Of a stretch of DNA of 64,000 nucleotides, positions 53,415-62,973 are shown piece after piece (position 1 is the first letter of the stretch; the number at the start of each line of letters is the position of its first letter). The translations under genes and the position numbers were made by a program. The stretch is from Candidatus Pseudobacter hemicellulosilyticus (GTDB lineage Bacteria; Bacteroidota; Bacteroidia; Chitinophagales; Chitinophagaceae): assembly GCA_029202545.1 (NCBI GenBank), contig CP119311.1, forward strand, positions 2,542,001 to 2,606,000. Direction: 5' to 3'. A model generated the notes under the pieces. That model did not search any database. It worked only from the letters and a program-made list of their open reading frames with translations, and had not been told where the DNA came from.

Positions 53415-56400
53415 ATGCTTTTTAAGGCTCATCAGCCGGTCCTACGCCGGCTGCCCACCAAAACTATGCTGATCATGAAGCTGACCGCATTACTACTTAC
53501 GGCTGCTGTATTACAGGTCTCCGCCAATTCCCTGGCGCAGGACATCACTTTCTCGGCAAAGGCCCAGCCCCTGGAAAAGGTACTGGCCGCTGTAGAGAAA
53601 CAGACCGGTTATGTGTTCCTCTATTCCAAAAAAGAACTGGAGCAGGCGAAGCTGGTGACCATTGAGGCCCGCCAGCTGCCACTCACAGCATTCCTCGATA
53701 AGCTCTTCCTGGACCAGCCCCTGAAATATGCTGTCCGCAGTAAGAGCATCTTCCTCACGCCAAAGCCGGCCCGGGAGGCAAGGCCTGCCGCACCTGCCAG
53801 CAGGCCGGCCGCTTTTTTTCCCATTACCGGTAAGATCCTGACGGCAGAAGGCAGGCCCCTGGCCGGCGCTACCATCAGCAACCTCAGCAGCAAACAGAAT
53901 TTTTCCTCTGATGCCAATGGCCGCTACCGGATCAACGCCAATGACGGCGATATCCTGGTGGTCAGCTATGTAGGGTATCATACTATCACTATGGGCATCC
54001 GCCAGTCTGAGAATGGCGGTGCTACCGCGGTACTCAGCGAGGGCCATATGGGCGCCGTCCTGAATTCTTCTGAAGGTATCCTGGTGACCCTGCAGCTGAC
54101 CGATGCAGCTATGACAGAGGTAGTGATCAATAAAGGCTATTATACGGAAAGCCGCCGGCTCTCTACCGGTAATGTGTCCAGGGTCAGCTCCCGCGACCTG
54201 GAAAACCAGCCCGTAGTGAATCCCCTGCAGGCTATCCAGGGCCGGGTGCCGGGCCTGGAGATAGTACAGCAGTCCGGCGTGCCGGGCTCCAGCTATAAAC
54301 TGCAGATCCGCGGCCGCAACAGTATCAATTCCGGTAATGATCCGCTGATCATTGTGGATGGTATCCTCTATCCCTCCCAGCTGGTGGAAGGATTGCTGGG
54401 ACCGGTGAACAGTATCGGCAGTACGCTCAACTTCGTTAACCTGACGAACATTGAAAGTATTGAAGTATTGAAAGATGCAGACGCCACTTCCATTTACGGC
54501 GCCCGCGGCGCCAATGGCGTGATCCTTATCACTACCAAAAAAGGCAAGGTAGCTGCTCCACGGGTTGACCTTGGCTTCACGCAAGGTTTTGGCCGGGTAG
54601 CCCGTAAGCTGGACGTATTGAACAATGAACAATACCTGGCCATGCGCAAGGAGGCTTTTGCCAATGATGGCGAAACGCCGGATGAATACAATGCGCCGGA
54701 CCTGATCTACTGGGACCAGGATCGTGATACCGACTGGCAGGACCTGTTCACCGGCGGCACTGCCCAGTACCGCCAGGCCCGGGCTTCTATCACGGGTGGC
54801 ACCGAACAGCTGCAGTACACGGCCGGTGTCAATCACCGCCGCGAAACCACTGTATTCCCCGGCGACGGTTCCAACAGGAACAATGCCGTTCACCTGCAGC
54901 TCAGCAGCATGCCTGCCGGCAAAAGATTTCAGTTCTCCGCCGGTGTCAACTATTCTGAAGACGCCAGCGATCTGCCGCCGCTGGATTTCAGCCAGTATAT
55001 CCTCCTGGCGCCAAATGCGCCCGAACCCTATAATGCGGATGGCACCCTCAACTGGGGCGCTACTGATGTATCGCCGTCTACCTGGGACAATCCCTTTGCC
55101 CACCTGCGCCGCATTTTCCGCAATAAGACCAATAACCTGCTGGCCAATGCTTCCATAGGATATAAAATTGCCGATGGCCTGGATTTCAGGGCCAGCTTTG
55201 GTTTCAACAGGCTGCAGCAATCGCAGGTATCCACCTATCCTGCCAGCACCATTGATCCTTCCTGGGGACCTACGCCCAGCACCGCCAGTTTTGCCAACAG
55301 CTTTACCCGCTCCTGGAATATTGATCCCCAGCTCTCCTACGAAAAGAAATTTAACAGCAGCACCCTGCAGGTGCTGGTAGGCAGCTCTTTCCAGGATAAT
55401 GTCAGTGAAGGGAACAGGATGGCCGGCGAAGGATATGTGAATGAGAAACTGCTGGAAGATATCAACTCTGCTTCCCGTGTAGTGGCCCTGGGTACGGCTA
55501 TTGCCAATTACAGGTATGCCTCCCTGTTTGGCCGGGTATCGTACCGCTACCAGGACAAGTACCTGCTGAATATTACCGGTCGCCGTGACGCTTCCAACAA
55601 ATTCGGTCCCGGCAAACGCACAGGTAATTTCGGCGCCGTTGGCCTGGGCTGGATCTTCTCTGAAGAGCATTTTGTCAGCAGCAGCCTGCCCTGGCTCAGC
55701 TTTGGTAAGCTGCGTGCCAGCTATGGCAGCTCCGGGAACGACCAGATCAGCAATTACCAGTTTGTGAACACCTATTCCATTATGGGCACTTCTTCCAATA
55801 ACAATCCCTACCAGGGCGTGATCGGGCTGGCGGCCGACAATCTTTTCAACCCGGATTATTCCTGGGAGATCAACCGCAAGCTGGAAGCCGGATTGGAACT
55901 GGGTTTCTGGGAGAACCGAATCAATGTCAGCGCCAGTTTCTACCGCAATGAGTCCGATAACCAGCTGGTAGGCTATGCGCTGCCTTCCTTTACCGGGTTC
56001 ACCAATGTACAGGCTAACCTGCCTGCCCTGGTACGCAACACCGGCTGGGAGTTCACCCTCAGCTCCGATAATATCCGGCAGAAAGACCTGCGCTGGACCA
56101 CTACCGCCAACCTGACCATCTCCCGCAATAAGCTGGTCAGCTACCCTGATTTTGAATTGTCCGGTTATTATTACCAGTATGTGATCGGTCAGCCCCTGGA
56201 TATGGTAAAGCAGTACAAATACCATAGTGTGGATCCTGCTACGGGCGAGTTCCAGTTCCTGAAAAATGATGGAAGCCTGACCACCATGCCGGACAGTGAG
56301 GACCTGCTGGCCAGTATGATCTATACACCCCGGTTCTTCGGCGGATTGACTAATACGGTCACGTTTAAGCGCTTTACATTGGATTTCCTGTTCCAGTTTG

Positions 56401-56798
56401 TAAAACAGAAAGGCCGTTTTGCACTGACCAACGGTGGCTACGCCGGCGCTTTCTATTCCGGCAACCAGCCCACTACGGCGCTGGCACGCTGGCAGAAACC
56501 CGGTGATGTTACCAATATCCAAAAGTTCAGCCAGAACTACAGCCTGGCCAATTATTCTGAGTACAGCGACCTGGCCTATACAGATGCCTCCTATATCCGC
56601 CTCAAGAATATCTCCCTGGCCTATGAACTGCCGGAGAAAATGCTGCGGCCCATCCGGATGCAGCAGCTGAAATTCTTTGTGGAAGCGCAGAACCTGCTGA
56701 CCATTACTTCCTACAAAGGACGTGATCCGGAGAACCAGTCGCTCACCAACCTGCCGCCCCTGCAAATGTTCACTTTCGGGATACAGGCCAGTTTATAA
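53415..56798 (+). CDS. SusC/RagA-type TonB-dependent receptor with STN domain (locus 3)
   Basis: 1127 residues from ATG 53415. The frame stays open to a GTG at 53295, but that lies inside the leader hairpin. Signal peptide (MKLTALLLTAAVLQVSANSLAQ minus its last residues), STN domain (about 45-95: TFSAKAQPLEKVLAAVEKQ), carboxypeptidase-regulatory-like domain (about 138-215: ITGKILTAEGRPLAGATI), plug with PLIIVDGILYPSQLVEG and EVLKDADATSIYGARGANG, barrel ending FGIQASL. No glycosidase follows in this operon, so the cargo may not be a polysaccharide. Confidence 0.94.
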   Translation: MLFKAHQPVLRRLPTKTMLIMKLTALLLTAAVLQVSANSLAQDITFSAKAQPLEKVLAAVEKQTGYVFLYSKKELEQAKLVTIEARQLPLTAFLDKLFLDQPLKYAVRSKSIFLTPKPAREARPAAPASRPAAFFPITGKILTAEGRPLAGATISNLSSKQNFSSDANGRYRINANDGDILVVSYVGYHTITMGIRQSENGGATAVLSEGHMGAVLNSSEGILVTLQLTDAAMTEVVINKGYYTESRRLSTGNVSRVSSRDLENQPVVNPLQAIQGRVPGLEIVQQSGVPGSSYKLQIRGRNSINSGNDPLIIVDGILYPSQLVEGLLGPVNSIGSTLNFVNLTNIESIEVLKDADATSIYGARGANGVILITTKKGKVAAPRVDLGFTQGFGRVARKLDVLNNEQYLAMRKEAFANDGETPDEYNAPDLIYWDQDRDTDWQDLFTGGTAQYRQARASITGGTEQLQYTAGVNHRRETTVFPGDGSNRNNAVHLQLSSMPAGKRFQFSAGVNYSEDASDLPPLDFSQYILLAPNAPEPYNADGTLNWGATDVSPSTWDNPFAHLRRIFRNKTNNLLANASIGYKIADGLDFRASFGFNRLQQSQVSTYPASTIDPSWGPTPSTASFANSFTRSWNIDPQLSYEKKFNSSTLQVLVGSSFQDNVSEGNRMAGEGYVNEKLLEDINSASRVVALGTAIANYRYASLFGRVSYRYQDKYLLNITGRRDASNKFGPGKRTGNFGAVGLGWIFSEEHFVSSSLPWLSFGKLRASYGSSGNDQISNYQFVNTYSIMGTSSNNNPYQGVIGLAADNLFNPDYSWEINRKLEAGLELGFWENRINVSASFYRNESDNQLVGYALPSFTGFTNVQANLPALVRNTGWEFTLSSDNIRQKDLRWTTTANLTISRNKLVSYPDFELSGYYYQYVIGQPLDMVKQYKYHSVDPATGEFQFLKNDGSLTTMPDSEDLLASMIYTPRFFGGLTNTVTFKRFTLDFLFQFVKQKGRFALTNGGYAGAFYSGNQPTTALARWQKPGDVTNIQKFSQNYSLANYSEYSDLAYTDASYIRLKNISLAYELPEKMLRPIRMQQLKFFVEAQNLLTITSYKGRDPENQSLTNLPPLQMFTFGIQASL

Positions 56799-56840
56799 TG
56801 ACCAGTAACTAATTGACAATAATTATAAATCATTCCGTTC

Positions 56841-58295
56841 ATGAATCGTTTTTCTTTTATACCGCTTTTGTCCACCCGCCTGTTGAGGCCAGTCGCCAGC
56901 CTGCTGGTGCTTGGCAGCCTGCTGGGCGGCTGTTCCAAATTTGTAGAAACGGATATCCCCGGTAATAAGCTGACCGCCAAAGATGCCTTTGCCGATAATG
57001 CCACTGCCGCTTCCGTACTCACCCGCGTACTGGCGGATATGAGCGCTTCCTATGCTATCAGCGGCACCAGCGGCGTCAGCCTGCTGAGCAGCCTGATGGC
57101 GGATGAGCTGACCAACTATGATGTTTCCAATACCATTGCACAGGCGCATTATATGAACAATGTAAGCAGTCGCGAAGCCCTGTGGTGGGACTGGTACTAC
57201 AAGTTCATCTATTCCTGCAATGATGCGCTGGAGCAGCTGCCTTTGTCCACCGGTGTTACAGCCCCTGTCCGCGACCAGCTGATGGGCGAAGCGCATTTCA
57301 TCCGTGCTTTCTGTTATTTCTACCTGGTGAATTACTGGGGGACTGTTCCCATGGCTACCAGCACAGATTATGCTGCCAACCGGCTGCTGGGCCGTGCGCC
57401 TGTGGCCAGTGTGTATGCACAGATAGAAACCGACCTGGAAGAAGCGTTGAAGCTGCTGGGCAATGATTACCGGGCGGCGGATGTGGTCACCACAACAGAA
57501 GAGCGTGTGCGCCCCAACCGTGCAGTGGCGCAGGCCCTGCTGGCGCGGGTTTACCTGTACCAGGACAAATGGGCGCTGGCCGAAGCCGCTGCTACTGAAG
57601 TACTCGAGAATGCTGCCTATTACCTGCCCGAACCCAATGATGCTTTTCTGAAGAACAGTCCCGAAGCTATCTGGCAGCTGCAGCCGGTGGATCGCAATTA
57701 CAATACACAGGATGGCCTGGCCTTTATCCTGGTCTGGGGCCCTGAATACGGCAGCCCCGCCGCCATGCGGCAGCAGCTGCTGGATTTGTTTGCCGTGGAT
57801 GATAAGCGCCGGACCGACTGGATCGGGGAAGTAACGCCTGATATGCAGACCTTTTATTTTCCCTTCAAATACAAAATGGGCAATAATGAACCCGTGCCCC
57901 ATAGCGAGCTGAAAGAATACCTGATGGTGCTGCGACTGGGCGAGCAATACCTGATCCGTGCGGAAGCCCGTGCGGAGCAAAGTAAGCTGGCCGGCGCCGA
58001 TGGTGCGGAAGCAGACCTCAACGCCGTTCGCGCCCGTGCAGGGCAGGGTGAACTGAGCGCCGGCACCCGGGAAGAGATGCTGACGCTGATAGCTACTGAA
58101 AGGCAGCGGGAATTATTTGCTGAATGGGGCCATCGCTGGCTGGATCTGAAACGTACCGGTACCATTGATGCCGTGATGACGGTACTGGCCACAGAAAAAG
58201 GGAATGTCTGGGATACGCGCAGGCAATTATATCCCATCCCGCTGACTGATGTGCAGGCAGCACCCAATGTAGGCCAGAACCCCAGTTACAACTAA
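56841..58295 (+). CDS. SusD/RagB-family outer-membrane lipoprotein (locus 3)
   Basis: 484 residues with lipobox LLGGC (Cys31) after a rather long signal. TPR scaffold segments (QLMGEAHFIRAFCYFYLVNYWGTVPM) and the C-terminal RagB part (EEMLTLIATERQRELFAEWGHRWLDLKR, then VGQNPSYN) are clear. Partner of the SusC 42 bp upstream. The ABC ATPase gene follows after only 29 bp, so transcription very likely continues into it. Confidence 0.94.
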   Translation: MNRFSFIPLLSTRLLRPVASLLVLGSLLGGCSKFVETDIPGNKLTAKDAFADNATAASVLTRVLADMSASYAISGTSGVSLLSSLMADELTNYDVSNTIAQAHYMNNVSSREALWWDWYYKFIYSCNDALEQLPLSTGVTAPVRDQLMGEAHFIRAFCYFYLVNYWGTVPMATSTDYAANRLLGRAPVASVYAQIETDLEEALKLLGNDYRAADVVTTTEERVRPNRAVAQALLARVYLYQDKWALAEAAATEVLENAAYYLPEPNDAFLKNSPEAIWQLQPVDRNYNTQDGLAFILVWGPEYGSPAAMRQQLLDLFAVDDKRRTDWIGEVTPDMQTFYFPFKYKMGNNEPVPHSELKEYLMVLRLGEQYLIRAEARAEQSKLAGADGAEADLNAVRARAGQGELSAGTREEMLTLIATERQRELFAEWGHRWLDLKRTGTIDAVMTVLATEKGNVWDTRRQLYPIPLTDVQAAPNVGQNPSYN

Positions 58296-58324
58296 CCTTA
58301 AATTTCTCTGAGCACCCAATTTTT

Positions 58325-59254
58325 ATGAGCCAGCCAATTGTGGACGTACAGCAGCTATCGCACCGGTACCAGACCGCCTGGGCGATACGGGATATTAATT
58401 TCTCCATCAACCAGTGTGGTATACTGGGCTTGCTGGGCTCCAACGGGGCCGGCAAGTCCACCACCATGAATATCATGTGCGGGGTGCTGCAACAAACAGC
58501 CGGCCGCGTACTGATTGACGGTATTGACCTGGGCAAATATCCAAAGGAAGCCAAACAGCAGATCGGGTTCCTGCCGCAGAGCCCGCCCCTGCATACAGAC
58601 CTTACCGTGAATGAATACCTGCAGCACTGCGCCTATCTCCGGCGCATCCCCAAAAAGCAGGTGCCGGCAGCCCTTGAAGAGGCCAAGGAACGATGCGGTG
58701 TGGCGCATTTCAGCCACCGCCTGATCCGCAACCTCTCCGGTGGTTACCGGCAGCGGGTGGGCATTGCGCAGGCCATCATCCATAAACCCAAACTGGTAGT
58801 GCTGGATGAACCTACCAATGGACTGGATCCCAACCAGATCCTGGAGGTCAGGAGCCTGATCCGGGATATTGCAAAGGACAGGTCGGTGATCTTTTCTACC
58901 CATATCCTTTCTGAAGTGGAAGTGCTCTGTGATGAGATCCGGATGATTGAGCAGGGGAAACTGGTCTTTGCGGGCAGCATGGATAATTTCAGGAATTATG
59001 TAAAGCCCCGCAGCGTCCTGGTGCTAATGGAAGCGGCGCCTTCGGAACAGGCCCTGCTGGCCATTCCCGGTGTTACGCAGGTGAAGTTTTTAACGGCCAG
59101 GCAACTAAGGATCTTCTTTGAAGAGGGCGCGGATATTTCCGAAGCGCTGATCCGGGCCAGCCTGGACCAGCAGTGGCAGCTCAAGGAGCTGACGCCCGAC
59201 AGGATCTCGCTGGACCTCATTTTTGCCCAATTATCAAATGCTGCCAACCGGTAG
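58325..59254 (+). CDS. ABC transporter ATP-binding protein, GldA-like
   Basis: 309 residues. Walker A GSNGAGKS (38-45), Q-loop FLPQ (82-85), signature LSGGY (137-141), Walker B LVVLDEP (157-163) and H-loop FSTH near 185. The C-terminal 80 residues form the extension seen in GldA- and NatA-type ATPases. It energises the fused permease encoded 17 bp downstream. In Flavobacterium GldA, GldF and GldG form an ABC complex tied to gliding; whether this paralogue has that role is not shown by the sequence. Confidence 0.92.
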   Translation: MSQPIVDVQQLSHRYQTAWAIRDINFSINQCGILGLLGSNGAGKSTTMNIMCGVLQQTAGRVLIDGIDLGKYPKEAKQQIGFLPQSPPLHTDLTVNEYLQHCAYLRRIPKKQVPAALEEAKERCGVAHFSHRLIRNLSGGYRQRVGIAQAIIHKPKLVVLDEPTNGLDPNQILEVRSLIRDIAKDRSVIFSTHILSEVEVLCDEIRMIEQGKLVFAGSMDNFRNYVKPRSVLVLMEAAPSEQALLAIPGVTQVKFLTARQLRIFFEEGADISEALIRASLDQQWQLKELTPDRISLDLIFAQLSNAANR

Positions 59255-59271
59255 TTGGTAAACTTTTTATT

Positions 59272-61569
59272 ATGACTATGATCTTCAGGATAGCCAGGCT
59301 GGAACTGAGCACGCTGTTCTACTCGCCCGTGGCCTGGCTGGTGCTTATTGTATTCAGCTTTCAGAATGGTTTTCATTATGCATACCTGGTGGACATGCTG
59401 AATAGTATGCAGGAGGCAGGTATGAACATCCCCCCGCTGACACAGGCCTTCTTCACCAACCCCTTAACAGAGGGGTTGTTTATCAACGTGCAGCAGAAGC
59501 TGTTCCTGTTCATGCCCCTGCTCACTATGGGGCTGATGAGCCGGGAAATAGGCAGCGGCTCTATCAAGCTGCTCTTTTCCTCACCCGTCAGCACCACGCA
59601 GATAGTCATGGGCAAATTCCTGTCCATGATGGTGTATGCAGGTATGTTGCTCCTGCTGCTCTGTCCTTACATTATTGCAGCGTATTATGCGGTACCCAAT
59701 CTTGATCTGCCTTTTCTCCTGGGTGGTCTGCTGGGCCTGTACCTGCTGGCCTGCTCCTATGCAGCCATCGGGCTTTTCATGTCCTGCCTCACTTCTTACC
59801 AGGTAGTGGCGGCTATCAGTACCCTGGTGGTGCTGAGTATCCTCAATTATATCGGCAGGCTGGGGCAGGGGATGGACCTGGTCCGTGACCTCACTTACCT
59901 GCTGTCTATTGCCGGCCGGGCCGACCAGATGATTGCCGGTCTGGTCATCAGCAAGGATGTAGTGTATTTCCTGGTCTATATCTCCCTGTTCCTCGGTTTC
60001 AGTATCCTGAAACTGAAAGCAGGCCGGCAGTCGAAGTCTTTCCTGGTGCATACTGCCCGTTACACCGGGCTGTTGCTGGCAGCGCTCATCATTGGCTATA
60101 TCAGCACCCGCCCGGGCCTGCTGGCCTATGCTGACCTGACCGTCAATAAGGAACGTACGCTGACACCCGCCAGCCAGGAGCTGATCAGCCAGCTGAAAGG
60201 ACCGGTGACCATCACCACCTATGCCAATGCGCTGGACAATTACTTCTATTACATGAAACCGGATCAGCGGAATGTTGACCTGGCGCGTACGGACGACTGG
60301 CGGCGGTTTATGCCCGGTCTCAAAGAAGAGTACGTATACTATTACGATACCTCTACCAATGACTACCTCTTCAGTTCCAACCCCAACCTTTCGGTGGAAG
60401 GGATTGCCCGGAAAATAGCAAAGACAGAAAAAATAGACCCCGGTATTTTTCTTACCCCACAGCAGATCCGGGAGCGGATCAACCTGCTGCCGGAAGAGAA
60501 CCGTATAGTACGGGTGGTGACCATGGGGGATCGGCAGGCCGTGCTGCGGTTGTTTGAAGATAATTTTATCTTCCCCAGTGAACCAGAGATCGCTGCTGCT
60601 ATGAAGCAGCTGCTGGAACCCTCGCCGGTAGTGGGTTTCCTGGCAGGGCATGGGGAGCGGAATATCCGTGAGATCCGGGAGCGGGATCATAAGATCATGA
60701 CTGCCGCCCTAACGGTGCGGGGGGCTTTGGTCAACCAGGGCTTTTCCCTCCGGGAGATCACAGAAGGGCAGCCATTGGATCCTGCAACCTTGTCGGTATT
60801 AGTGATCTCTGATCCGCTGGAGCCATTGAGTGAGCAACTGTTAAGCGATATCCGGAACTATGTGAACAAAGGCGGAAACCTGATGGTATTGTCGGAACCT
60901 GGCAGGCAGGCCCTGCTGGCGCCTTTGCTGGCTACCTGGGGTATCAGCCTGCAACCGGGGGTATTGGTGCAGCATAACAGGGATGTGCAACCCGACCTGG
61001 TCCTGAATGATTTTTCTCCTGGCTGCCCGGTCTTTGCGCCGGATTTTGAAAGGATGAAGGCCAATCCTGTGCCCATCATTATGACGGGCGCCGCTTCACT
61101 GAGCTGGACGCCGGACAGCAGTTTCCGCTATGTGCCGGTGATGCAGACCGCTCCGGGTAAGGCCTGGAGGACCACGGACCTGATAGAGCCTGATAAGGCC
61201 AATAAGCAATACAGCGCCCTGCCCGGTGATACCGGCCAGGCGCAGGTAACGGCCCTGGCACTCCTGCGCACGCACAATGGACGGGAACAGAAGATCCTGG
61301 TGGCCGCAGATGCCGACTGGCTCTCCAATACGGAATACCGGCGTTTTCTGCCGCCTGCCAGTCGCAACGTCAGGCTGGGTATTCAGCTCTTCAGCTGGTT
61401 TGCCGACAATCGTTTCCCGATAGATATTTATCGTCCGGAAGCCAGGGACAAGACCCTGCGGGTAACGGAAAAAGGCATAGCCATACAACAAACCATTTTC
61501 TGGATCATTATACCTGCCACGCTGTTGTTAAGCGCGGTTATCCTGCTGATCAGGCGGGTAAGGAAATAG
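59272..61569 (+). CDS. Fused GldF-like permease and GldG-like extracytoplasmic protein
   Basis: 765 residues from ATG 59272. Residues about 1-240 are an ABC-2 permease with six helices (FSSPVSTTQIVMGKFLSMMVYAGMLLLL is within it) and GldF character. A further helix near 285-303 leads into a large extracytoplasmic GldG/DUF4350-like region (about 310-735) with LAGHGERNIREI and LVISDPLEPLSEQL. A final helix (about 740-760) and the basic end RRVRK close the chain. Fusions of this type are known as Gldg-family proteins. With the preceding ATPase it makes a complete ABC system. Confidence 0.88.
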   Translation: MTMIFRIARLELSTLFYSPVAWLVLIVFSFQNGFHYAYLVDMLNSMQEAGMNIPPLTQAFFTNPLTEGLFINVQQKLFLFMPLLTMGLMSREIGSGSIKLLFSSPVSTTQIVMGKFLSMMVYAGMLLLLLCPYIIAAYYAVPNLDLPFLLGGLLGLYLLACSYAAIGLFMSCLTSYQVVAAISTLVVLSILNYIGRLGQGMDLVRDLTYLLSIAGRADQMIAGLVISKDVVYFLVYISLFLGFSILKLKAGRQSKSFLVHTARYTGLLLAALIIGYISTRPGLLAYADLTVNKERTLTPASQELISQLKGPVTITTYANALDNYFYYMKPDQRNVDLARTDDWRRFMPGLKEEYVYYYDTSTNDYLFSSNPNLSVEGIARKIAKTEKIDPGIFLTPQQIRERINLLPEENRIVRVVTMGDRQAVLRLFEDNFIFPSEPEIAAAMKQLLEPSPVVGFLAGHGERNIREIRERDHKIMTAALTVRGALVNQGFSLREITEGQPLDPATLSVLVISDPLEPLSEQLLSDIRNYVNKGGNLMVLSEPGRQALLAPLLATWGISLQPGVLVQHNRDVQPDLVLNDFSPGCPVFAPDFERMKANPVPIIMTGAASLSWTPDSSFRYVPVMQTAPGKAWRTTDLIEPDKANKQYSALPGDTGQAQVTALALLRTHNGREQKILVAADADWLSNTEYRRFLPPASRNVRLGIQLFSWFADNRFPIDIYRPEARDKTLRVTEKGIAIQQTIFWIIIPATLLLSAVILLIRRVRK

Positions 61570-61691
61570 CCTGACCGGAGCATGTTTTTCCTGTTCAGCA
61601 ACACCAGCCCTGCGGCGGGGTACGGCAATACCGGCTCCTGCCAGCAGGGCTTTGCTTTTGGAGGAGTCCATGGCAGGCCTTCGCCAGCCGC

Positions 61692-62456
61692 CTACTCCTT
61701 TTTCTTCCTGAACTCCGAAGGGATCTGTCCAAACTGTTTCTGGAAATTCCGGCCAAAATGTGTGGGCGAGGTATAGCCTACCATTTCCGAGATCTCATTG
61801 ATGTTGAATTCGCCCTGGGTGAGCAGGACGGCCGCTTTTTTCAGGCGGGTGATATTGATGAGCTCATTGGGGGTAAGATCGGTTATGGCCTTCAGCTTGC
61901 GGTACAGGGTAGGGCGGCTCATGTTGAGGTGCTTGGCCAGCTGTTCTACATCCAGGCTGGTATCCTCCATATGGGACTGCACAATATTGTTCAACTCGTC
62001 CAGGAAGGTCTCATCGGCGCGGGTATGGGCCATGGTATTGATCAGGGTAGCGGGGGAATGGGCATAGAATTCTTTCAGCTTGCTCCGGTTCTTCAGCAGG
62101 TTGGCCACCTGGACCTGGAGGTATTCGGGGGAGAAAGGCTTATCGATATACGCATCAGCGCCCAGTTCCAGGCCATCGATCCTGGATTGCAGGTTGTTCC
62201 GGGCGGTGAGCAGGATCACCGGCACATGGCTGCTTTCGAAATTGGTCTTGATCTGCCGGCAAAGCTCAAAGCCATCTATCTCCGGCATCATCACATCGCT
62301 GATCACCAGCTGCACGGTTTCCTGTGCCAGCAGGGCCAGCGCTTCTCTTCCGTTCGATGCGGTCAGCACCGTATATTTTTCCCCGAGATCTTCGGCAAGA
62401 AAATCGATGATCTCCTGGTTGTCGTCCACAATCAGGAGCACAGGTTTTGCATTCAT
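61692..62456 (-). CDS. Orphan response regulator with AraC-type DNA-binding domain
   Basis: 254 residues. The receiver (about 1-120) has Asp11-Asp12, phospho-acceptor Asp54 (VISDVMMPEIDG) and Lys106 (DKPF). The AraC-type double helix-turn-helix occupies about 150-252, with SPTHFGRNFQKQFGQIPSEFRKK at the end. The two domains are laid out like the C-terminal end of a hybrid two-component system, but no kinase part precedes them. The gene is divergent from the GH43 gene. A TATTTTTG -7 box on the minus strand lies at 62553-62546. Confidence 0.9.
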   Translation of the reverse strand: MNAKPVLLIVDDNQEIIDFLAEDLGEKYTVLTASNGREALALLAQETVQLVISDVMMPEIDGFELCRQIKTNFESSHVPVILLTARNNLQSRIDGLELGADAYIDKPFSPEYLQVQVANLLKNRSKLKEFYAHSPATLINTMAHTRADETFLDELNNIVQSHMEDTSLDVEQLAKHLNMSRPTLYRKLKAITDLTPNELINITRLKKAAVLLTQGEFNINEISEMVGYTSPTHFGRNFQKQFGQIPSEFRKKKE

Positions 62457-62973
62457 CTACTTCGTTTTTTCGGTTCAATGGCTGCCAGGGTGATAAAGGA
62501 AGGGTACTGTGTTAGTTCATGGGGCCTGATTAAGTGGGCAAACTACAAAAATATTCAGGTTATCTTATGGTAATGCCCGGTAAATGGTTCTTTTATACCC
62601 ATTTATGGGCAAATTTAGGGCTCTTGTCGATCCCGGTGGCCTGTTTCGCGCAACCCTGGCGGGTCAGTGGCTGCACAGCCCTTTATCCCCGGCAGCCACA
62701 GCGGCTTCCGGGGCGTTCAAAGGCAGGGGCACTGTTAACAGAGAGCGCTGAAAAGCAAGAATGAGAATATTTAAAGAATTTCTGATACAAATTGACAGGC
62801 TGGTCCCGGCAAAATAGCTAATCTTCACGGCGTAAACGATTGCCGTATGCATATGATCACGCTTTCCCGGTTTCCCGCCGGTATTTCTCTTCCCGGTCTT
62901 TGCTCCGCTATGGGCGGCGATCCTCATTCTTTACTGTTACCTGGTTTTTCTCCCAATAAATAATGGATTAGTC
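62457..62973. other. 517-bp divergent intergenic region, regulator / GH43
   Basis: No convincing gene. On the minus strand TATTTTTG (62553-62546) is a consensus -7 box for the regulator gene, with a leader of about 85 nt. On the plus strand I find no good promoter before the GH43 start. The middle (62680-62720) is GC-rich. Sites for the REC-AraC regulator would be expected here, but I cannot point to them. Confidence 0.5.

Noticed and set aside
53511..56765. An antisense open frame of 1084 codons over the locus 3 SusC gene
   Set aside because: It lies wholly opposite an intact SusC, and its translation is low-complexity with no domain. Strong codon bias in the sense frame removes stops from the antisense frame.
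62534..62764. Small protein in the regulator / GH43 intergenic region
   Set aside because: Composition is poor, there is no conserved feature, and it overlaps the predicted regulator promoter.
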